Assembly (NCBI GenBank): GCA_964057225.1 | Contig: OZ059900.1 | Coordinates: forward strand, 3,854,501 to 3,918,500 | DNA: 64,000 nucleotides | Direction: 5' to 3' | Origin: Auanema rhodensis | Taxonomy: Eukaryota > Nematoda > Chromadorea > Rhabditida > Rhabditidae | Made by a program: the position numbers and the translations under genes | Shown: piece after piece, positions 1 to 13,800 of the stretch | Layout: each line of letters opens with the position of its first letter | Position numbering within the stretch: position 1 is the first letter of the stretch | Notes under the pieces: model-generated | Seen by the model: the letters and a program-made list of their open reading frames with translations, nothing else | What the model was told of the DNA's origin: nothing | Database searches by the model: none

Positions 1-348
1 TTAATGACTTTTGTTGTCATAGTCAATAAAACTATGCTTTTGATCATATATATGAGCGATTTAGCCAAATTGGACTCAAAACTCGGAAATTTAAAAAATT
101 CTTTCTATTTTCGACCTTTTTCGATCAAAATGAATAAATATCAGTGCAAACTCATAAAATTAAACTGATTTTGTGTATTGTGTGTTTGATCCTCGGAATT
201 CAACAAATATGATCAAAATTTACGAGTATTACAGAGTTTGTACCAAAAATCGGTGAGTATATGGTGTTAAAGGCATAAAAACGACCTTACTTAGTGTAGT
301 AATGCTATTTGAGCGAAATTCAGTGATTGAAACATCATTAGTGTTTAA

Positions 349-696
349 TCAGTGACTTTTGTTGTCATAGAAATTAAAACTATGCTTTTGATCATATATA
401 TGAGCGATTTAGCCAAATTGGACTCAAAACTCGGAAAATTCAAAAATTCTTTCTATTTTCGACCTTTTTTGATCAAAATGAATAAATATCAGTGCAAACT
501 CGTAAAAATATACTGATTTTGTGTATTGCGTGTTTGATTCTCAAATCTTAACGTATATGATCAAAATTTACAAGTATTACAGAATTTGTACCAAAAATCG
601 GTGAGTATATGGTGTTAGAGGCATAAAAACGACCATACTTAGTGTAGTAATGCTATTTGAGCGAAATTCAGTGATTTGAACATCATTAGTGTTTAA
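349..696 (+). repeat. Representative 348-bp satellite monomer
   Basis: I use this copy to describe internal landmarks shared by nearly all monomers. A perfect 12-bp palindrome, TCATATATATGA, lies at 392-403; this is the site type hit by the transposon elsewhere. A run of A/T tracts spaced near 10 bp spans about 426-478. A second perfect 12-bp palindrome, TTTTGATCAAAA, is at 467-478. A splice-donor-like GGTGAGTAT lies at 600-608. The monomer ends in the conserved block 'cttagtgtagtaatgctatt' and a variable linker around 'cattagtgtttaat'. No clear internal half-repeat was visible, although 348 bp is close to twice a nucleosome repeat length. Confidence 0.9.
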
Positions 697-3600
697 TTAA
701 TGACTTTTGTTGTCATAGACAATGAAACTATGCTTTTGATCATATATATGAGCGATTTATCCAAATTGGACTCAAAACTCGGAAAATTCAAAAATTCTGT
801 CTATTATCGACCTTTTTCGATCAAAATGAATATATATCAGTGCAAGCTTATAAAAATAGCATGATTTTGTGTATTGTGTGTTTGATTCTCAAATCTTAAC
901 GTATATGATCAAAATTTACAAGTATTACAGAATTTGTACCAAAAATCGGTGAGTATATGGTGTTAGAGGCATAAAAACGACCATACTTAGTGTAGTAATG
1001 CTATTTGGGCGAAATTCAGTGATTTGAACATCATTAGTGTTTAATTAATGACTTTTGTTGTCATAGACAATGAAACTATGCTTTTGATCATATATATGAG
1101 CGATTTATCCAAATTGGACTCAAAACTCGGAAAATTCAAAAATTCTGTCTATTATCGACCTTTTTCGATCAAAATGAATATATATCAGTGCAAGCTTATA
1201 AAAATAGCATGATTTTGTGTTTTGTGTGTTTGATCCTCGGAATTCAACAAATATGATCAAAATTTACGAGTATTACAGAGTTTGTACCAAAAATCGGTGA
1301 GTATATGGTGTTAAAGGCATAAAAACGACCTTACTTAGTGTAGTAATGCTATTTGAGCGAAATTCAGTGATTGAAACATCATTAGTGTTTAATCAGTGAC
1401 TTTTGTTGTCATAGAAATTAAAACTATGCTTTTGATCATATATATGAGCGATTTAGCCAAATTGGACTCAAAACTCGGAAAATTCAAAAATTCTTTCTAT
1501 TTTCGACCTTTTTTGATCAAAATGAATAAATATCAGTGCAAACTCGTAAAAATATACTGATTTTGTGTATTGCGTGTTTGATTCTCAAATCTTAACGTAT
1601 ATGATCAAAATTTACAAGTATTACAGAATTTGTACCAAAAATCGGTGAGTATATGGTGTTAGAGGCATAAAAACGACCATACTTAGTGTAGTTATGCTAT
1701 TTGAGCGAAATTCAGTATTAAAACATCACTAGCGTTTAATTGATGACTTTTGTTGTTATAGACAATGAAACTATGCTTCTGATCATATATATGAGCGATT
1801 TAGCCAAATTAGACTCAAAACTCGGAAATTTCAAAAATTCTTTCTATTTTCGACCTTTTTTGATCAAAATGAATATATATCAGTGAAGACTCATGAAAAT
1901 AGCATGATTTTGTGTATTGTGTGTTTGATTCTCAAATCTTAACGTATATGATCAAAATTTACGAGTATTACAGATTTTGTACCAAAAATCGGTGAGTATA
2001 TGGTGTTAAAGGCAAAAAACGACCTTACTTAGTGTAGTAATGCTATTTGAGCGAAATTCAGTGATTTGAACATCATTAGTGTTTAATTAATGACTTTTGT
2101 TGTCATAGACAATGAAACTATGCTTTTGATCATATATATGAGCGATTTATCCAAATTGGACTCAAAACTCGGAAAATTCAAAAATTCTGTCTATTATCGA
2201 CCTTTTTTGATCAAAATGAATAAATATCAGTGCAAACTCATAAAAATAGACTGATTTTGTGTATTGTGTGTTTGATTCTCAAATCGTAACAAATATGATC
2301 AAAATTTACGAGTATCACAGAATTTGTACCAAAAATCGGTGAGTATATGGTGTTAAAGGCAAAAAACGACCATACTTAGTGTAGTAATGCTTTTTAAGCG
2401 AAATTCAGTGATTTAAACATCATTAATGTTTAATTAATGACTTTTGTTGTCATAGAAAATAAAACTATGCTTTTGATCATATATATGAGCGATTCAGCCA
2501 GATAGGACTCAAAACTCGGAAATTTCAAAAATTCTTTCTATTTTCGACCTTTTTTGATCAAAATGAATAAATATCAGTGCAGACTCATGAAAATAGACTG
2601 ATTTTGTGTATTGTGTGTTTGATTCTCAAATCTTAACAAATATGATCAAAATTTACGAGTATCACAGAATTTGTACCAAAAATCGGTGAGTATATGGTGT
2701 TAAAGGCAAAAAACGACCATACTTAGTGTAGTAATGCTATTTGAGCGAAATTCAGTGATTTAAACAATATTAGTGTTTAATCAGTGACTTTTGTTGTCAT
2801 AGAAAATGAAACTATGCTTTTTATCATATATATGAGCGATTTAGCCAAATTGGACTCAAAACTCGGAAAATTCAAAAATTCTTTCTATTTTCGACCTTTT
2901 TTGATCAAAATGAATAAATATCAGTGCAAACCCGTAAAAATAGACTTATTTCGTGTATTATGTGTTTGATTCTCGAATCTTAGCAAATATGATCAAAATT
3001 TACAAGTATTACAGAATTTGTTCCAAAAATCGGTGAGTATATGGTGTTAAAGGCAAAAAACGACCATACTTAGTGTAGTAATGCTATTTGAGCGAAATTC
3101 AGTGATTTGAACATCATTAGTGTTTAATTAATGACTTTTGTTGTCATAGACAATGAAACTATGCTTTTGATCATATATATGAGCGATTTATCCAAATTGG
3201 ACTCAAAACTCGAAAAATTCAAAAATTCTGTCTATTATCGACCTTTTTTGATCAAAATGAATAAATATCAGTGCAGACTCATGAAAATAGCATGATTTCG
3301 TGTATTGTGTGTTTGATTCTCAAATCTTAACGTATATGATCAAAATTTACAAGTATTACAGATTTTGTACCAAAAATCGGTGAGTATATGGTGTTAAAGG
3401 CATAAAAACGACCTTACTTAGTGTAGTAATGCTATTTGAGCGAAATTCAGTGATTTGAACATCATTAGTGTTTAATTAATGACTTTTGTTGTCATAGTCA
3501 ATAAAACTTTGCTTTTGATCATATATATGAGCGATTTAGCCAAATTGGACTCAAAACTCGGAAATTTAAAAAATTCTTTCTATTTTCGACCTTTTTTGAT

Positions 3601-3823
3601 CAAAATGAATAAATATCAGTGCAAACTCATAAAATTAAACTGATTTTGTGTATTGTGTGTTTGATCCTCGAATTTCAACAAATATGATCAAAATTTACGA
3701 GTATTACAGAGTTTGTACCAAAAATCGGTGAGTATATGGTGTTAAAGGCATAAAAACGACCTTACTTAGTGTAGTAATGCTATTTGAGCGAAATTCAGTG
3801 ATTTGAACATCATTAGTGTTTAA

Positions 3824-6607
3824 TTAATGACTTTTGTTGTCATAGTCAATAAAACTATGCTTTTGATCATATATATGAGCGATTTAGCCAAATTGGACTC
3901 AAAACTCGGAAATTTAAAAAATTCTTTCTATTTTCGACCTTTTTCGATCAAAATGAATAAATATCAGTGCAAACTCATAAAATTAAACTGATTTTGTGTA
4001 TTGTGTGTTTGATCCTCGGAATTCAACAAATATGATCAAAATTTACGAGTATTACAGAGTTTGTACCAAAAATCGGTGAGTATATGGTGTTAAAGGCATA
4101 AAAACGACCTTACTTAGTGTAGTAATGCTATTTGAGCGAAATTCAGTGATTGAAACATCATTAGTGTTTAATCAGTGACTTTTGTTGTCATAGAAATTAA
4201 AACTATGCTTTTGATCATATATATGAGCGATTTAGCCAAATTGGACTCAAAACTCGGAAAATTCAAAAATTCTTTCTATTTTCGACCTTTTTTGATCAAA
4301 ATGAATAAATATCAGTGCAAACTCGTAAAAATATACTGATTTTGTGTATTGCGTGTTTGATTCTCAAATCTTAACGTATATGATCAAAATTTACAAGTAT
4401 TACAGAATTTGTACCAAAAATCGGTGAGTATATGGTGTTAGAGGCATAAAAACGACCATACTTAGTGTAGTAATGCTATTTGAGCGAAATTCAGTGATTT
4501 GAACATCATTAGTGTTTAATTAATGACTTTTGTTGTCATAGAAATTAAAACTATGCTTTTGATCATATATATGAGCGATTTATCCAAATTGGACTCAAAA
4601 CTCGGAAAATTCAAAAATTCTGTCTATTATCGACCTTTTTCGATCAAAATGAATGAATATCAGTGAAGACTCATGAAAATAGCATGATTTTGTGTATTGT
4701 GTGTTTGATTCTCAAATCTTAACGTATATGATCAAAATTTACAAGTATTACAGATTTTGTACCAAAAATCGGTGAGTATATGGTGTTAGAGGCATAAAAA
4801 CGACCACACTTAGTGTAGTAATGCTTTTTAAGCGAAATTCAGTGATTTAAACATCATTAATGTTTAATTAATGACTTTTGTTGTCATAGACAATAAAACT
4901 ATGCTTTTGATCATATATATGAGCGATTTAGCCAAATTGGACTCAAAACTCGGAAAATTCAAAAATTCTGTCTATTTTCGACCTTTTTTGATCAAAATGA
5001 ATAAATATTAGTGCAAACTTATAAAAATAGACTGATTTTGTGTATTGTGTGTTTGATTCTCAAATCGTAACAAATATGATCAAAATTTACGAGTATCACA
5101 GAATTTGTACCAAAAATCGGTGAGTATATTTTGTTAAAGGCATAAAAACGACCATACTTAGTGTAGTAATGCTATTTGAGCGAAATTCAGTGATTTAAAC
5201 ATCATTAGTGTTTAATCAGTGACTTTTGTTGTCATAGTCAATAAAACTATGCTTTTGATCATATATATGAGCGATTTAGCCAAATTGGACTCAAAACTCG
5301 GAAATTTAAAAAATTCTTTCTATTTTCGACCTTTTTCGATCAAAATGAATAAATATCAGTGCAAACTCATAAAATTAAACTGATTTTGTGTATTGTGTGT
5401 TTGATCCTCGGAATTCAACAAATATGATCAAAATTTACGAGTATTACAGAGTTTGTACCAAAAATCGGTGAGTATATGGTGTTAAAGGCATAAAAACGAC
5501 CTTACTTAGTGTAGTAATGCTATTTGAGCGAAATTCAGTGATTGAAACATCATTAGTGTTTAATCAGTGACTTTTGTTGTCATAGAAATTAAAACTATGC
5601 TTTTGATCATATATATGAGCGATTTAGCCAAATTGGACTCAAAACTCGGAAAATTCAAAAATTCTTTCTATTTTCGACCTTTTTTGATCAAAATGAATAA
5701 ATATCAGTGCAAACTCGTAAAAATATACTGATTTTGTGTATTGCGTGTTTGATTCTCAAATCTTAACGTATATGATCAAAATTTACAAGTATTACAGAAT
5801 TTGTACCAAAAATCGGTGAGTATATGGTGTTAGAGGCATAAAAACGACCATACTTAGTGTAGTAATGCTATTTGAGCGAAATTCAGTGATTTGAACATCA
5901 TTAGTGTTTAATTAATGACTTTTGTTGTCATAGAAATTAAAACTATGCTTTTGATCATATATATGAGCGATTTATCCAAATTGGACTCAAAACTCGGAAA
6001 ATTCAAAAATTCTGTCTATTATCGACCTTTTTCGATCAAAATGAATGAATATCAGTGAAGACTCATGAAAATAGCATGATTTTGTGTATTGTGTGTTTGA
6101 TTCTCAAATCTTAACGTATATGATCAAAATTTACAAGTATTACAGATTTTGTACCAAAAATCGGTGAGTATATGGTGTTAGAGGCATAAAAACGACCACA
6201 CTTAGTGTAGTAATGCTTTTTAAGCGAAATTCAGTGATTTAAACATCATTAATGTTTAATTAATGACTTTTGTTGTCATAGACAATAAAACTATGCTTTT
6301 GATCATATATATGAGCGATTTAGCCAAATTGGACTCAAAACTCGGAAAATTCAAAAATTCTGTCTATTTTCGACCTTTTTTGATCAAAATGAATAAATAT
6401 TAGTGCAAACTTATAAAAATAGACTGATTTTGTGTATTGTGTGTTTGATTCTCAAATCGTAACAAATATGATCAAAATTTACGAGTATCACAGAATTTGT
6501 ACCAAAAATCGGTGAGTATATTTTGTTAAAGGCATAAAAACGACCATACTTAGTGTAGTAATGCTATTTGAGCGAAATTCAGTGATTTAAACATCATTAG
6601 TGTTTAA
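3824..6607 (+). repeat. 4-monomer higher-order repeat, two copies (1392 bp)
   Basis: Copy 1 is 3824-5215 and copy 2 is 5216-6607. Each begins with the rare monomer carrying 'catagtcaataaaac' (at 3841 and 5233). It is followed by monomers marked 'catagaaattaaaac', 'tctattatcg' with 'gaatgaatatcag', and the 'atattagtgc' type. At 6608 the array continues with the second monomer of the unit, so a third copy is partial and altered. Positions 1-696 look identical to 3824-4519 (offset 3823), showing that the lead monomers were also copied further left. Confidence 0.85.
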
Positions 6608-9600
6608 TCAGTGACTTTTGTTGTCATAGAAATTAAAACTATGCTTTTGATCATATATATGAGCGATTTAGCCAAATTGGACTCAAAACTCGGAAAATTC
6701 AAAAATTCTTTCTATTTTCGACCTTTTTTGATCAAAATGAATAAATATCAGTGCAAACTCGTAAAAATATACTGATTTTGTGTATTGCGTGTTTGATTCT
6801 CAAATCTTAACGTATATGATCAAAATTTACAAGTATTACAGAATTTGTACCAAAAATCGGTGAGTATATGGTGTTAGAGGCATAATAACGACCATACTTA
6901 GTGTAGTAATGCTATTTGAGCGAAATTCAGTGATTTGAACATCATTAGTGTTTAATTAATGACTTTTGTTGTCATAGACAATGAAACTATGCTTTTGATC
7001 ATATATATGAGCAATTTATCCAAATTGGACTCAAAACTCGGAAAATTCAAAAATTCTGTCTATTATCGACCTTTTTCGATCAAAATGAATAAATATCAGT
7101 GAAGACTCATGAAAATAGCATGATTTTGTGTATTGTGTGTTTGATTCTCAAATCTTAACGTATATGATAAAAATTTACAAGTATTACAGATTTTGTACCA
7201 AAAATCGGTGAGTATATGGTGTTAGAGGCATAAAAACGACCATACTTAGTGTAGTAATGCTTTTTAAGCGAAATTCAGTGATTTAAACATCATTAATGTT
7301 CAATTAATGACTTTTGTTGTCATAGACAATAAAACTATGCTTTTGATCATATATATGAGCGATTTAGCCAAATTGGACTCAAAACTCGGAAAATTCAAAA
7401 ATTCTGTCTATTTTCGACCTTTTTTGATCAAAATGAATAAATATTAGTGCAAACTTATAAAAATAGACTGATTTTGTGTATTGTGTGTTTGATTCTCAAA
7501 TCGTAACAAATATGATCAAAATTTACGAGTATTACAGATTTTGTACCAAAAATCGGTGAGTATATGGTGTTAAAGGCATAAAAACGACCATACTTAGTGT
7601 AGTAATGCTATTTGAGCGAAATTCAGTGATTTAAACATCATTAGTGTTTAATTAATGACTTTTGTTGTCATAGACAATAAAACTATGCTTTTGATCATAT
7701 ATATGAGCGATTTATCCAAATTGGACTCAAAACTCGGAAAATTCAAAAATTCTGTCTATTTTCGACCTTTTTTGATCAAAATGAATAAATATTAGTGCAA
7801 ACTTATAAAAATAGACTGATTTTGTGTATTGTGTGTTTGATTCTCAAATCGTAACAAATATGATCAAAATTTACGAGTATTACAGATTTTGTACCAAAAA
7901 TCGGTGAGTATATGGTGTTAAAGGCATAAAAACGACCATACTTAGTGTAGTAATGCTATTTGAGCGAAATTCAGTGATTTAAACATCATTAGTGTTTAAT
8001 TAATGACTTTTGTTGTCATAGACAATAAAACTATGCTTTTGATCATATATATGAGCGATTTAGCCAAATTAGACTCAAAACTCGGAAATTTCAAAAATTC
8101 TTTCTATTTTCGATCTTTTTTGATCAAAATGAATATATATCAGTGCAAGCTCATAAAAATAGACTGATTTTGTGTATTGTATGTTTGATTCTCAAATCTT
8201 AACAAATATGATCAAAATTTACGAGTATTACAGATTTTGTACCAAAAATCGGTGAGTATATGGTGTTAAAGGCATAAAAACGACCATACTTAGTGTAGTA
8301 ATGCTATTTGAGCGAAATTCAGTGATTTAAACATCATTAGTGTTTAATTAATGACTTTTGTTGTCATAGACAATAAAACTATGCTTTTGATCATATATAT
8401 GAGCGATTTATCCAAATTGGACTCAAAACTCGGAAAATTCAAAAATTCTTTCTATTTTCGACCTTTTTTGATCAAAATGAATAAATATCAGTGCAAACTC
8501 ATAAAAATAGACTGATTTTGTGTATTGTGTGTTTGATTCTCAAATCTTAACAAATATGATCAAAATTTACGAGTATCACAGATTTTGTACCAAAAATCGG
8601 TGAGTATATGGTGTTAAAGGCAAAAAACGACCATACTTAGTGTAGTAATGCTATTTGAGCGAAATTCAGTGATTTAAACATTATTAGTGTTTAATCAGTG
8701 ACTTTTGTTGTCATAGAAAATGAAACTATGCTTTTTATCATATATATGAGCGATTTAGCCAAATTGGACTCAAAACTCGGAAAATTCAAAAATTCTTTCT
8801 ATTTTCGACCTTTTTTGATCAAAATGAATAAATATCAGTGCAAACCCGTAAAAGTATACTGATTTCGTGTATTGTGTGTTTGATTCTCGAATCTTACCGA
8901 ATATGATCGAATTTTACGAGTATTACAGATTTTGTACCAAAAATCGGTGAGTATATGGTGTTAGAGGCATAAAAACGACCATACTTAGTGTAGTAATGCT
9001 ATTTGAGCGAAATTCAGTGATTCAAACATCATTAGTGTTTAATCAATGACTTTTGTTGTCATAGACAATAAAACTATGCTTTTGATCATATATATGAGCG
9101 ATTCAGCCAGATAGGACTCAAAACTCGGAAAATTCAAAAATTCTTTCTATTTTCGACCTTTTTTGATCAAAATGAATAAATATCAGTGCAAACTCGTAAA
9201 AATAGACTGATTTTGTGTAATGTTTGTTTGATTCTCGAATCTTAACGAATATGATCGAAATTTACGAGTATTACAGATTTTGTATCAAAAATCGGTGAGT
9301 ATATGGTGTTAAAGGCATAAAAACGACCATACTTAGTGTAGTAATGCTATTTGAGCGAAATTAAGTGATTTTAACATCACTAGCGTTTAATTGATGACTT
9401 TTGTTGTCATAGACAATAAAACTATGCTTTTGATCATATATATGAGCGATTTATCCGAATTGGACTCAAAACTCGGAAAATTCAAAAATTCTTTCTATTT
9501 TCGACCTTTTTTGATCAAAATGAATAAATATCAGTGCAAACTTGTAAAAATAGACTCATTTCGTGTACTATGTGTTTGATTCTCGAATCTTAGCAAATAT

Positions 9601-10829
9601 GATCGAAATTTACAAGTATTACAGATTTTGTACCAAAAATCGGTGAGTATATTTTGTTAAAGGCATAAAAACGACCATACTTAGTGTAGTAATGCTATTT
9701 GAGCGAAATTCAGTGATTTAAACATCATTAGTGTTTAATCAATGACTTTCGCTGTCATAGACAATAAAACTATGCTTTTGATCATATATATGAGCGATTT
9801 AGCCAAATTGGACTCAAAACTCGGAAAATTCAAAAATTCTTTCTATTTTCGACCTTTTTTGATAAAAATGAATAAATATCAGTGCAAACTTGTAAAAATA
9901 GACTTATTTCGTGTATTATGTGTTTGATTCTCGAATCTTAGCAAATATGATCGAAATTTACAAGTATTACAGATTTTGTACCAAAAATCGGTGAGTATAT
10001 GGTGTTAGAGGCATAAAACCGACCATACTTAGTGTAGTAATGCTATTTGAGTGAAATTCAGTGATTTAAACATTATTAGTGTTTTCTTAATGACTTTTGT
10101 TGTCATAGACAATAAAATTATGCTTTTGATCATATATATGAGCGATTCAGCCAGATAGGACTCAAAACTCGGAAATTTCAAAAATTCTTTCTATTTTCGA
10201 CCTTTTTTGATCAAAATGAATAAATATCAGTGCAGACTCATGAAAGTAGACTGATTTTGTGTATTGTGTGTTTGATTCTCAAATCTTAACAAATATGATC
10301 AAAATTTACGAGTATCACAGAATTTGTACCAAAAATCGGTGAGTATATGGTGTTAAAGGCAAAAAACAACCATACTTAGTGTAGTAATGCTATTTGAGCG
10401 AAATTCAGTGATTTAAACTACATTAGTGTTTAATCAATGACTTTTGTTGTCATAGACAATAAAACTATGCTTTTGATCATATATAAGAGCGATTTAGCCA
10501 AATTGGACTCAAAACTCGGAAAATTCAAAAATTCTTTCTATTTTCGACCTTTTTTGATCAAAATGAATAAATATCAGTGCAAACTTGTAAAAATAGACTC
10601 ATTTCGTGTATTATGTGTTTGATTCTCGAATCTTAGCAAATATGATCGAAATTTACAAGTATTACAGATTTTGTACCAAAAATCGGTGAGTATATGGTGT
10701 TAGAGGCATAAAACCGACCATACTTAGTGTAGTAATGCTATTTGAGTGAAATTCAGTGATTTAAACATTATTAGTGTTTTCTTAATGACTTTTGTTGTCA
10801 TAGACAATAAAATTATGCTTTTGATCATA

Positions 10830-10831
10830 TA
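10830..10831. other. Empty insertion site in the paralogous 13-monomer copy
   Basis: This TA corresponds, 4520 bp upstream, to the left TA of the transposon. The flanks match the filled site on both sides: the private variant 'aaaattatgctt' on the left and 'gattcagccagatagg' on the right. It shows the unoccupied state of the same locus. Confidence 0.9.
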
Positions 10832-13800
10832 TATGAGCGATTCAGCCAGATAGGACTCAAAACTCGGAAATTTCAAAAATTCTTTCTATTTTCGACCTTT
10901 TTTGATCAAAATGAATAAATATCAGTGCAGACTCATGAAAGTAGACTGATTTTGTGTATTGTGTGTTTGATTCTCAATTCTTAACAAATATGATCAAAAT
11001 TTACGAGTATCACAGAATTTGTACCAAAAATCGGTGAGTATATGGTGTTAAAGGCAAAAAACGACCATACTTAGTGTAGTAATGCTATTTGAGCGAAATT
11101 CAGTGATTTAAACTACATTAGTGTTTAATCAATGACTTTTGTTGTCATAGACAATAAAACTATGCTTTTGATCATATATATGAGCGATTTAGCCAAATTG
11201 GACTCAAAACTCGGAAATTTCAAAAATTCTTTCTATTTTCGACCTTTTTTGATCAAAATGAATAAATATCAGTGCAAACTTGTAAAAATAGACTCATTTC
11301 GTGTATTATGTGTTTGATTCTCGAATCTTAGCAAATATGATCGAAATTTACAAGTATTACAGATTTTGTACCAAAAATCGGTGAGTATATGGTGTTAGAG
11401 GCATAAAACCGACCATACTTAGTGTAGTAATGCTATTTGAGTGAAATTCAGTGATTTAAACATTATTAGTGTTTTCTTAATGACTTTTGTTGTCATAGAC
11501 AATAAAACTATGCTTTTGATCATATATATGAGCGATTCAGCCAGATAGGACTCAAAACTCGGAAATTTCAAAAATTCTTTCTATTTTCGACCTTTTTCGA
11601 TCAAAATGAATAAATATCAGTGCAAACTCATAAAAATAGACTGATTTTGTGTATTGTATGTTTGATTCTCGAATCTTAACAAATATGATCAAAATTTACG
11701 AGTATCACAGATTTTGTACCAAAAATCGGTGAATCTATGGTGTTAAAGGTATAAAAACGACCATACTTAGTGTAGTAATGCTATTTAAGCGAAATTCAGT
11801 GATTTAAACATCATTAATGTTTAATTAATGACTTTTGTTGTCATAGACAATAAAACTATGCTTTTGATCATATATATGAGCGATTTAGCCAAATTGGACT
11901 CAAAACTCGGAAATTTCAAAAATTCTTTCTATTTTCGACCTTTTTTGATCAAAATGAATAAATATCAGTGCAAACTCATAAAAATAGACTGATTTTGTGT
12001 ATTGTATGTTTGATTCTCGAATCTTAACAAATATGATCAAAATTTACGAGTATCACAGATTTTGTACCAAAAATCGGTGAATCTATGGTGTTAAAGGTAT
12101 AAAAACGACCATACTTAGTGTAGTAATGCTATTTGAGCGAAATTCAGTGATTTAAACATCATTAATGTTTAATTAATGATTTTTGTTGTCATAGACAATA
12201 AAACTATGCTTTTGATCATATATATGAGCGATTTAGCCAAATTGGACTCAAAACTCGGAAATTTCAAAAATTCTTTCTATTTTCGACCTTTTTTGATCAA
12301 AATGAATAAATATCAGTGCAGACTCATGAAAATAGACTGATTTTGTGTATTGTGTGTTTGATTCTCAAATCGTAACAAATATGATCAAAATTTACGAGTA
12401 TCACAGAATTTGTACCAAAAATCGGTGAGTATATGGTGTTAAAGGCAAAAAACGACCATACTTAGTGTAGTAATGCTATTTGAGCGAAATTCAGTGATTT
12501 AAACTACATTAGTGTTTAATCAATGACTTTCGCTGTCATAGACAATAAAACTATGCTTTTGATCATATATATGAGCGATTTAGCCAAATTGGACTCAAAA
12601 CTCGGAAAATTCAAAAATTCTTTCTATTTTCGACCTTTTTTGATCAAAATAAATAAATATCAGTGCAAACTTGTAAAAATAGACTTATTTCGTGTATTAT
12701 GTGTTTGATTCTCGAACCTTAGCAAATATGATCGAAATTTACAAGTATTACAGATTTTGTACCAAAAATCGGTGAGTATATGGTGTTAGAGGCATAAAAA
12801 CGACCATACTTAGTGTAGTAATGCTATTTGAGTGAAATTCAGTGATTTAAACATTATTAGTGTTTTCTTAATGACTTTTGTTGTCATAGACAATGAAACT
12901 ATGCTTTTGATCATATATATGAGCGATTCAGCCAGATCGGACTCAAAACTCGGAAATTTCAAAAATTCTTTCTATTTTCGACCTTTTTTGATCAAAATGA
13001 ATAAATATCAGTGCAGACTCATGAAAATAGACTGATTTTGTGTATTGTGTGTTTGATTCTCAAATCTTAACAAATATGATCAAAATTTACGAGTATCACA
13101 GAATTTGTACAAAAAATCGGTGAGTATATGGTGTTAAAGGCAAAAAACGACCATACTTAGTGTAGTAATGCTATTTGAGCGAAATTCAGTGATTTAAACA
13201 TCATTAGTGTTTAATTAATGACTTTTGTTGTCATAGACAATAAAACTATGCTTTTGATCATATATATGAGCGATTTAGCCAAATTGGACTCAAAACTCGG
13301 AAATTTTAAAAATTCTTTCTATTTTCGACCTTTTTTGATCAAAATGAATAAATATCAGTGCAGACTCATGAAAATAGACTGATTTTGTGTATTGTGTGTT
13401 TGATTCTCAAATCTTAACGAATATGATCAAAATTTACAAGTATTACAGATTTTGTACCAAAAATCGGTGAGTATATTTTGTTAAAGGCATAAAAACGACC
13501 ATACTTAGTGTAGTAATGCTATTTGAGCGAAATTCAGTGATTTAAACATCATTAGTGTTTAATTAATGACTTTTGTTGTCATAGACAATAAAACTATGCT
13601 TTTGATCATATATATGAGCGATTTATCCGAATTGGACTCAAAACTCGGAAAATTCAAAAATTCTTTCTATTTTCGACCTTTTTTGATCAAAATGAATAAA
13701 TATCAGTGCAAACTTGTAAAAATAGACTCATTTCGTGTATTATGTGTTTGATTCTCGAATCTTAGCAAATATGATCGAAATTTACAAGTATTACAGATTT

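Noticed and set aside
9391-9579. Recurring 61-62-codon reading frame in many monomers beginning ATGACTTTT (about 40 instances)
   Set aside because: It follows from tandem repetition. Sister monomers break it freely by TAG in 'atattagtgc', by the 1-bp deletion in 'gattaacc', or by TGA in 'agactgattt'. There is no sign of coding constraint, signal peptide or family resemblance.
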